Assembly: GCA_030668345.1 (NCBI GenBank)
Contig: DAOUUD010000033.1
Coordinates: forward strand, 1-12,850
Origin: Candidatus Cloacimonadota bacterium
GTDB taxonomy: Bacteria; Cloacimonadota; Cloacimonadia; Cloacimonadales; TCS61
Reading direction: 5' to 3'
Length of the DNA stretch: 12,850 nucleotides
Below the pieces are notes generated by a model, which saw only the letters and a list, made by a program, of their open reading frames with translations, was not told the DNA's origin and did no database searches. A program made the position numbers and the translations under genes. Of this stretch, positions 6,490 through 12,850 are shown in pieces (position 1 is the stretch's first letter; each line of letters opens with the position of its first letter).

Positions 6490-6501
6490 CTGGGAGCGTA
6501 A

Positions 6502-9500
6502 ATGAAAAAAGTTTTTTGCCTTTTTGTACTGGTCGGATTAATTACCGTTTTCCTTTCTGCAGTTCCGCCTGTACCCGGAAAAACTACTGGATTAATAAAT
6601 TATAAAGAATATCCTTCCGAGATTTATTCCCGTTCAAATTCAAATCGGAACAGAGATCTACCGCAAAGCATATTGGCTTTGATGGTGGAATTTAACGATG
6701 TTACATTCGACCTGATCCCCGACTACCCGGATTCCCTGGCACACAATAAAGAATATTTTGAGCGATTGCTTTTTCATATGACATCTTTGTTTGATGACGC
6801 CTCACACGGGCAATATGTTCTTACCGAAGAAAGTTATACTGTCTGGGAAAACATCATCACTGTTTCTCAGGATATGGGCTATTATGGTGATGATGATCTT
6901 TCACTGGGACGAATTTGTGAATTTGTGCAGGAAGTAGTGGAAATCGCAGATGATCAGTTGGATTATAACGATTACGATGCTATAATGATCATCCATGCCG
7001 GAGCTGGACAGGAAGCGGATATTAACGGCACTAATTCAGAAGAGCTGTTCAGCACTTTTCTAACCAGGCGGTCCCTGCAAGCAGGTATCGATCCGGAAAA
7101 TGACGATTTCCCAGGTATTGAAACAGACGATGGAGTTATCTTAAAAGAATTTGCGATAATGCCGGAAACAGAATGGCAGCCGGATTTTATAATTGGAGAA
7201 GATCCTGTCTATGGTCTCCTGGGAGTTTTCTGCCATCAGTTCGGTCATCAGATCGGACTGCCCACGCTCTTCGATAACGATTCATCTAATGGAGCTTCTG
7301 CCGGTATCGGCTCCTTTGGGCTGATGGGTACGGGTGTGTGGAATGCCAATGGTTTTGTCCCTCCGCTTCCCTGTGCCTGGTCACGTTATTACCTGGGCTG
7401 GGAAGATGATAATATCGTCGAACTGAATTCTTCTTTTGAAAACATGCCGCTTACTTTTCCTACTGCCGATGATGATGAAACCCCAAAATTATACAAGATC
7501 AATATATCCAATAAAGAGTATTTTCTACTGGAAAACAGACAGCAGAACCCTGATGGCAGTATGCTGGGCAGTGATCCATCCTTTACTTTTACACTTCTCC
7601 CTGAAGGGCAGCAAGATGTATACCCTCCCGGACACCCTAATGCAGGACAGCCAAAATTTAATTTCATGGAAAATACTTACAAAGATTGTGAGTGGGATTT
7701 CTACCTGCCGGGTTTGGGTGGACCGGATTCACCGGTAATAGACGGTTCTGGTATGCTTATCTGGCACATCGATGAAAATATAATAGACGCTAATTTCGAT
7801 CCCGATTTCGAGAATAACTCTATAAATGCAGATGCTTCGCATAAAGGAATAGATATGGAGGAAGCAGATGGTGTTCAGCATTTAGATACTGCTTATCAGT
7901 TATATAGCTGGGGCTCTGCTTATGATGCATACCGTGAAGGAAATAACACTTATTTTGGTGAGCTTATTCATAATGGTTCATACTCTTTACCAACAGCAGA
8001 AAGTTACTATGGTGGAAATCAAATAGAAATTCTAAGTATAAGCGAATCTGATTCATTGATGACCTTTTCTGTTAATTATGAGTGGTCGCTCAGTGCAGAT
8101 TATATCGGAGAAAATCCATATCCGGCTGCTTTCCTGGATTTCGATGGTGATGGAGAAAATGAAATTTTCTACCCAATGCCGAATGGAAAATTATATTTAT
8201 GGAAAGATGATATAGATTATCCGGGATTTCCTCTGAATCTTTCTATTGTTTCAATACTCAGCAATTATTATTCTTTTGATACTGCAACCGGCAGCATTTT
8301 TATTCCTGCCGAAACTACAGTGGGCGATAATGCAATGCTGTTCCGGATTGATAATGACCTGGATAATCTACAGGAATTATGTCTTTTTGAAAACAATAGG
8401 GAATGGTTGGCTGCACCGGTAATTAATCCAGATTCTACTTTAGCACAAAGATTGTTTCTACCTTTATCGGATTCTTTCGGAACCGGAAGTGAAATAATTG
8501 TACTCGATTCACTTTATCAAACCTTGACCTCTTATTCTTTTGATCTGCATATTTCGTCCAATTTGATGTTGAAAGAACAAAATCTTTATTTCATTTCAGA
8601 TGACTGGAAGCTGGTTAAGATCAATATAATCAGCGAAGAAATTGATATAACTGATTTAGACATAATTGAACCTCAACTTGTAATTCATTCTGCATTACTG
8701 GCAGATCTCGATGGTGATGAAACAGACGAGATCATAGCTGTAACCGATAGCGGTGCTGTTTACTGTTTTGAGCAGACCGGAGAGCTAAGAAACGGATTCC
8801 CTGTTGATATTGACCTCAATGCCGTTTCTATTCCTTCTATTGCAGATGTAGATAATAACGGGTTTCTTGACATTCTGATCGGTGGAGAAAACACATTTGC
8901 CATAGTGAATAAAAACGGAGATGTTTTTCAACCGCAGGAAGTAATTTCTAATCCCGATTCCACTTTTACTGCTGCCGGTGTTATTGCTTTTGATATCGAG
9001 AATGACGATGATCTGGAGATACTTGGAAATATGTCGCGCAATAGACTTTGTGTATGGGAAAACCTGAACAATTCCAACTTTGAATTAAACAGAAATTATC
9101 CGATTTCATTTGGTGAGCGTAGCCTGAATTATCCACTTATTTCAGACTCGGAAAACGAAAACCTGTATGTGTTCATTCCAAGTAACAACGGCACGATTTT
9201 CCGTTCTGATCTTCCCTTTGCAGAATCTGGTGATATTGAGCAAACTGTTTGGAAAACCGAATATGCCAATCTACAGAGAACCGCTTCCTACCTGGAAACA
9301 ATATCACCACCTCCTCCTCCAGGCAAAAAAGTATTCAACAAAGCTAATACATATTTCTATCCCAACCCGCTCAACAGGATATTTTCAAAGGGCATTGATT
9401 TTAATAACGAAGTTCCTGAATTCACTATAATTTTGAGGATCGGAACTTTTGTGGATACAGATGTAAATATAAAAATATTTGACATTGCAGCTAATCTTAT

Positions 9501-9642
9501 TTACACAAACACGGTGCAATGCGAAGCAGATTTTTTCAAGAATTTGTATATAAATGCAAAAAAACTGTCTTCGGGTGTTTACTTTGCAGTGCTAAAGGCA
9601 AAAGGGAAGGTGCTGAAACTTAAATTTGCTATAGAAAAATAA
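6502..9642 (+). CDS. Secreted M6-family metalloprotease homologue with degenerate active site, FG-GAP-like repeats and C-terminal sorting domain
   Basis: A 1046-residue surface or secreted protein. The signal peptide is about residues 1-20. An M6 (immune inhibitor A-like) domain spans roughly 53-330. It carries CHQFGHQIGLPT (244-255), the Met-turn FGLMGTG (272-278) and the downstream family motif LIWHIDE (419-425). The family motif is HExGHxLGLPD, but here the catalytic Glu is Gln246 (codon CAG) and the Asp after GLP, expected to be the third zinc ligand, is Thr255. The domain is therefore predicted to be proteolytically inactive. Four Asp-rich calcium-type loops near 546, 735, 782 and 831 mark FG-GAP/VCBS-like repeats forming a probable beta-propeller. 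A polyproline linker (about 936-940) leads to a YPNP ... SSGVYF ... KLKFAI domain (948-1046) like the type IX type-A sorting signal. GGGAG at 6492-6496 precedes the ATG. It heads an operon with a PorV-like gene and an S8 protease. Confidence 0.92.
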   Translation: MKKVFCLFVLVGLITVFLSAVPPVPGKTTGLINYKEYPSEIYSRSNSNRNRDLPQSILALMVEFNDVTFDLIPDYPDSLAHNKEYFERLLFHMTSLFDDASHGQYVLTEESYTVWENIITVSQDMGYYGDDDLSLGRICEFVQEVVEIADDQLDYNDYDAIMIIHAGAGQEADINGTNSEELFSTFLTRRSLQAGIDPENDDFPGIETDDGVILKEFAIMPETEWQPDFIIGEDPVYGLLGVFCHQFGHQIGLPTLFDNDSSNGASAGIGSFGLMGTGVWNANGFVPPLPCAWSRYYLGWEDDNIVELNSSFENMPLTFPTADDDETPKLYKINISNKEYFLLENRQQNPDGSMLGSDPSFTFTLLPEGQQDVYPPGHPNAGQPKFNFMENTYKDCEWDFYLPGLGGPDSPVIDGSGMLIWHIDENIIDANFDPDFENNSINADASHKGIDMEEADGVQHLDTAYQLYSWGSAYDAYREGNNTYFGELIHNGSYSLPTAESYYGGNQIEILSISESDSLMTFSVNYEWSLSADYIGENPYPAAFLDFDGDGENEIFYPMPNGKLYLWKDDIDYPGFPLNLSIVSILSNYYSFDTATGSIFIPAETTVGDNAMLFRIDNDLDNLQELCLFENNREWLAAPVINPDSTLAQRLFLPLSDSFGTGSEIIVLDSLYQTLTSYSFDLHISSNLMLKEQNLYFISDDWKLVKINIISEEIDITDLDIIEPQLVIHSALLADLDGDETDEIIAVTDSGAVYCFEQTGELRNGFPVDIDLNAVSIPSIADVDNNGFLDILIGGENTFAIVNKNGDVFQPQEVISNPDSTFTAAGVIAFDIENDDDLEILGNMSRNRLCVWENLNNSNFELNRNYPISFGERSLNYPLISDSENENLYVFIPSNNGTIFRSDLPFAESGDIEQTVWKTEYANLQRTASYLETISPPPPPGKKVFNKANTYFYPNPLNRIFSKGIDFNNEVPEFTIILRIGTFVDTDVNIKIFDIAANLIYTNTVQCEADFFKNLYINAKKLSSGVYFAVLKAKGKVLKLKFAIEK

Positions 9643-9671
9643 TTTCCAAAGCCTTGAATTTTGGAGGATAA

Positions 9672-10568
9672 ATGAAAAAAGTAATACTAATGATATTGAT
9701 AATGGTTCTTGCTGTTTTGCTGACGGCAGAAACAAGTGGTGAATACGGATTTCAAATGTTGAAAATAAGTGCCGGAGCAGCTCTCTCCGCCCAGGGTGGA
9801 ACAGGAGCTTTCTTTTCCAACGATGCTTACGGATTTATGCAAAATCCCGCTGCCGGGTTCCTGAAAAGAAAAAGAGTTCTTTCTCTTTCTCAGAATTACT
9901 GGATCTTCGATACTACCATAAACAGTGGTGCTTATGCTTATTCAAATGGGAAAAGATCTTTTGGCTTTGGTTACCGCTATCTGAATTACGGCAAATTGGA
10001 AGACAGAGATGATACCGGTACTTTACTCGGTGAATTCCATCCTATGGACCTGGTGCTTTCCACAAATTTCGGTTATCGCATAACGCCCGATCATTACGCA
10101 GGTGTTAATGTCAGTCTGCTTTATGAAAAGATCGATACTTCTTCCAGTTTTGGATTCACGATAGACCTGGGTTATACTTATCTCACACCCATCAAAGATA
10201 TGCTTATCTCCGCAGCTTTGAAACATCTTGGGAAAACATCCGCGATGGATAAAGACGTTATTGATCTACCTATCACGGGTGAGCTCTCCGTGGTTAAAAG
10301 TTTCCAATTGGTCAGTAAAAATTTCTCTACTGAGTTGAAAGCAGTAAAACATATTGATGATGATGAATTTAAAGCAGTATGGGGAATTAAAGCCGAAATT
10401 AATCGTACTTTCAATTTAAAATTTGGATATAAATTCAACTATGATTCGGAAAATATTTCAGCTGGTTTCGGTATCAACCTGAAAAAGATCTCACTCGATT
10501 ATGCTTATATTCCTTTTGATTATGAGATCGACGATGTTCATATTATGGGGCTTACTTATAGATTCTAA
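9672..10568 (+). CDS. PorV/PorQ-like outer-membrane beta-barrel protein
   Basis: A 298-residue exported barrel. Signal peptide residues 1-19 (MKKV then a long hydrophobic core ending LLTA). The mature N-terminus has the family region SAGAALSAQGGTGAFFSNDAYGFMQNPAAG, the Gly-rich 'mGgA ... D ... NPA' signature of PorV/PorQ/UPF0164 proteins (about residues 33-62). The rest is short amphipathic strands, and the chain ends in TYRF, a terminal aromatic residue as used for BAM-mediated insertion. In Bacteroidetes, PorV carries type IX cargo from the translocon to the attachment complex and PorQ belongs to that complex. The call cannot distinguish the two. A GGAGG site (9663-9667) precedes the ATG. 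It lies 29 bp after the M6-family gene and 13 bp before the S8 gene, between two putative cargo proteins, which supports a secretion-partner role. Confidence 0.85.
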   Translation: MKKVILMILIMVLAVLLTAETSGEYGFQMLKISAGAALSAQGGTGAFFSNDAYGFMQNPAAGFLKRKRVLSLSQNYWIFDTTINSGAYAYSNGKRSFGFGYRYLNYGKLEDRDDTGTLLGEFHPMDLVLSTNFGYRITPDHYAGVNVSLLYEKIDTSSSFGFTIDLGYTYLTPIKDMLISAALKHLGKTSAMDKDVIDLPITGELSVVKSFQLVSKNFSTELKAVKHIDDDEFKAVWGIKAEINRTFNLKFGYKFNYDSENISAGFGINLKKISLDYAYIPFDYEIDDVHIMGLTYRF

Positions 10569-10581
10569 ATGGGAAGGTTTT

Positions 10582-12850
10582 ATGAAATTCTGGTGGCGTA
10601 TAATTATTTTGCTGGCAATGCCTTATTACCTGGCAGCATTGGCTTATGTTCCTAATCAGATCATTTTCAAAACCTCTATTCCCCGGCAAATTATAGAAAA
10701 AACCACTGGCCTGGAAGAATTTGATTCTTTCCTGTCTGAAAAAGATATTAAGAACATTAATCCTGTACTGAAAAAAACTCAGAACCATTATTTTGTTGCC
10801 TCTTTTGATAGTGATATTAACTGGGATGAACTGGAAAATCTGCAATTTGAAGGCATAGAGTACATCCAGCCTAATTATATCAATTCCTTTTATGTGGAGC
10901 CCAATGATCCTGAATATATTAACCAGCAGGTAGATTTTGAGAATTGCAATATTCCGCCAGCCTGGAATTATACCACCGGCAACGGGGAAATAATTGTCGG
11001 GATTGTTGATTCCGGTATTCATTTTGATCACCCTGACCTGCAAAATAATATTTATATTAATGCCAACGAAATTCCCGATGACGGAATTGATAATGACGGC
11101 AACGGCTACATTGATGACTGGCGAGGTTGGGATTTCGTGGATGCTCCAGAATTATATACTTTGGCACTTGGCGATTATACTGTGCAGGATAACGACCCCA
11201 GCGACGATTTGAACCACGGTACCCATATTGCAGGAATTATAGGTGCCGATGCCAATAACCAGGAAGGAGTTTGCGGTATTTGCTGGAACGTGAAACTTCT
11301 TGTCATCCGCTCCGGGTTCAACACGGTGGATGGTGGCTACCTGCAGGATGATGATGCGGCAGCGGGAATTATTTATGCTGCCGACATGGGAGCGGATGTC
11401 ATCAGCCTGAGCTGGGGAGACATCAATTTTTCACAGATCATTGCCGATGCCTGTTATTATGCCTATGAACACGGTTGTACTATTGCGGCTGCCGCTGGAA
11501 ACGAAGGTAGCACAAACGCTCACCTTCTTACCTATCCTGCCAGGCTTTCCACCACACTATCCGTGGGAGCGGTGGACAAATATAAACAACTTGCTTCTTT
11601 CTCCAGTTATGGTCCTGAGTTGGATTTGGTTGCACCGGGACAATTTATTATAAGCACTTACGATGTGACCCTCGGCAACCTCTACCAGGAACAATCTGGT
11701 ACCTCGATGTCGGCACCGTTTGTGGCTGCTGGAATTGCCTTGCTGCTTTCAATAGAACCGGGACTGAATTATGAAGAAATCCGGGGAAGATTGATCTCAT
11801 CTGCTTTAGATCTGGGTGATCCCGGATTTGATAATGTTTATGGAAATGGTATGCTGAACGTGCAGGAACTTCTTACTAACCTGAACTACCCTGTTATCGA
11901 GATCAGCTACCCACTCGATAACGCCGGGTTGAACGATGACTTCGATATAATTGGAACGGTGCAGTCTCCAAGCTTCTGGCGGTATTCGGTACAATATACT
12001 TCCGCGCCCATGCCCACACCTCTTGACTGGGAAGATGTTGACCCGGATATATCATACTACGATTATGAAGTTGAAAATGATATTATCGCATCCTTCTGGA
12101 TAAGCAATTACTTCCCGGATAATACTTACAAGATCAAAGTGGAAATATTTACTTCTACAAATGAAAGCTACAGCTATTTGCGAACTATTACCATAGACCA
12201 GTCACCACCTATTTTCCAGGAACAATATGCAGCCATAATGAAAAGATACAATGAAGAAATTTCGGAATATTACCTGCAGGCAGTGTTCGATGAAAACGTG
12301 TTTTTATCTTACCGTGAAGCAGGTTCAGGTGCTTATCTTCCTGTCAGTAATTATGCCGATTCTATCCAGATTTTTAATCCCCTGATTTTTGCAGGAACAA
12401 ATCTCCTGGATATAAAAGCTGTGAATGTGTCGGGTTTGGAAACTGAAGTCTATAATGCTTATCAATATGATCCCGAAATTGAGTATATCGACCTGAATTC
12501 TTACACTCAAACCGAGCTGGGAAATGAACTGGTTGCAATACGGAAAATGCATGACTTCGATGGTAATGAAAAAAGTGAATTCGTTGCCCTGGAAATTGTG
12601 GATGGCGTACAGACACTGAAAATATTTGAACTGGACTATGATGAACTTATCACTAAACATACATTCCCGATTAGTTTCTGGCCGGATGATATGGGAGATA
12701 CTAACGGACAGGGAATCGAAGTGCTGGGTCGTCTTGCTGGCATACCAATAATTTATGAAGTAACAACAGGCTTATATCCAGATTTTGTTATCTATCCTGC
12801 TGATGATGCATTCGTGGTAAATTTTGCTGATGTTGATGGAGATGGAATAG
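10582..12850 (+). CDS. Secreted subtilisin-like S8 serine protease with prodomain and C-terminal Ig/FG-GAP-like domains (3' end outside window)
   Basis: 756 complete codons are visible with no stop before the right edge. Start ATG 10582 is set by a GGAAGG site (10572-10577); an ATG at 10569 runs into a stop. A signal peptide (1-20) is followed by a fervidolysin-type inhibitory prodomain (about 21-103, ending EGIEYIQPNY). The S8 catalytic domain has an intact triad: Asp143 in VDSGIHFDHPDL, His212 in NHGTHIAG and Ser375 in SGTSMSAPF, with oxyanion Asn307 in AAAGNEG. A DDGIDNDGNGYIDD insertion (166-179) between Asp and His looks like a calcium-binding loop common in this subgroup. From about 433 come Ig-like beta domains, then Asp-rich FG-GAP/VCBS-type loops at 658-666 and 750-754. 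The truncated end probably carries further repeats and a sorting domain. It should be the active protease of the operon; the substrate is unknown. Confidence 0.93.
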   Translation, partial: MKFWWRIIILLAMPYYLAALAYVPNQIIFKTSIPRQIIEKTTGLEEFDSFLSEKDIKNINPVLKKTQNHYFVASFDSDINWDELENLQFEGIEYIQPNYINSFYVEPNDPEYINQQVDFENCNIPPAWNYTTGNGEIIVGIVDSGIHFDHPDLQNNIYINANEIPDDGIDNDGNGYIDDWRGWDFVDAPELYTLALGDYTVQDNDPSDDLNHGTHIAGIIGADANNQEGVCGICWNVKLLVIRSGFNTVDGGYLQDDDAAAGIIYAADMGADVISLSWGDINFSQIIADACYYAYEHGCTIAAAAGNEGSTNAHLLTYPARLSTTLSVGAVDKYKQLASFSSYGPELDLVAPGQFIISTYDVTLGNLYQEQSGTSMSAPFVAAGIALLLSIEPGLNYEEIRGRLISSALDLGDPGFDNVYGNGMLNVQELLTNLNYPVIEISYPLDNAGLNDDFDIIGTVQSPSFWRYSVQYTSAPMPTPLDWEDVDPDISYYDYEVENDIIASFWISNYFPDNTYKIKVEIFTSTNESYSYLRTITIDQSPPIFQEQYAAIMKRYNEEISEYYLQAVFDENVFLSYREAGSGAYLPVSNYADSIQIFNPLIFAGTNLLDIKAVNVSGLETEVYNAYQYDPEIEYIDLNSYTQTELGNELVAIRKMHDFDGNEKSEFVALEIVDGVQTLKIFELDYDELITKHTFPISFWPDDMGDTNGQGIEVLGRLAGIPIIYEVTTGLYPDFVIYPADDAFVVNFADVDGDGI

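Noticed and set aside
6502..9642. Reading the M6-family protein as an active metalloprotease
   Set aside because: The sequence shows Gln in place of the catalytic Glu and Thr in place of the likely third zinc ligand, so activity should not be assumed from family membership.
10569..10656. Alternative ATG for the S8 protease right after the PorV-like stop
   Set aside because: This frame ends after about 28 codons. The ATG at 10582 has the ribosome site and opens into a signal peptide and protease.
10552..11043. Minus-strand 163-codon open frame opposite the S8 protease start
   Set aside because: It covers the signal peptide, the prodomain and the region around the catalytic Asp of a clear protease on the other strand and has no ribosome site or motif of its own.

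Overview
The window comes from an AT-rich Gram-negative bacterium of the FCB superphylum. The best guess is Candidatus Cloacimonadota or a close relative. The clues are outer-membrane beta-barrel proteins (one of the PorV/PorQ type), large secreted proteases with a Bacteroidetes-like 'YPNP ... GVYF' C-terminal sorting domain, FG-GAP/VCBS-type repeats, and an archaeal-looking isoprenoid-modifying gene set. The phylum is inferred and no 16S gene is present. There are no rRNA or tRNA genes, no mobile elements and no CRISPR arrays, and coding density is very high.

Region 1 (1-5361, all minus strand) is a compact, probably single operon. In transcription order it holds an outer-membrane beta-barrel protein, a RecJ-like DHH exonuclease, a 56-residue 2x[4Fe-4S] ferredoxin, a geranylgeranyl-reductase-family flavoprotein, a CTP-dependent polyprenol/phytol/diacylglycerol kinase-like membrane protein (SEC59/DGK1/VTE5 family), and a dolichyl-phosphate-type family 2 glycosyltransferase cut by the left edge. 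Gaps are 8, 14, -4, -4 and 23 bp. The two ATGA overlaps couple ferredoxin, reductase and kinase translationally. Read together, the last four genes look like a pathway that saturates an isoprenoid chain, phosphorylates the alcohol and loads a sugar on it. This would be a bacterial counterpart of archaeal dolichol or archaeal-lipid chemistry, and it is the most interesting system in the window.

Region 2 (5362-5599) is the only sizeable intergenic stretch (238 bp) and separates two divergent units, so it should hold promoters for both.

Region 3 (5600-6489, plus strand) is elongation factor P followed by an unrecognised 68-residue zinc-ribbon protein, closed by a 15-bp stem-loop terminator.

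Region 4 (6502-12850, plus strand) is a secretion operon: an M6-family metalloprotease homologue whose HEXXH motif reads HQFGH (predicted catalytically dead), a PorV/PorQ-like outer-membrane protein, and a subtilisin-like S8 protease with an intact catalytic triad that runs off the right edge. The layout (cargo, PorV-like protein, cargo) fits a type IX-like secretion route to the cell surface.
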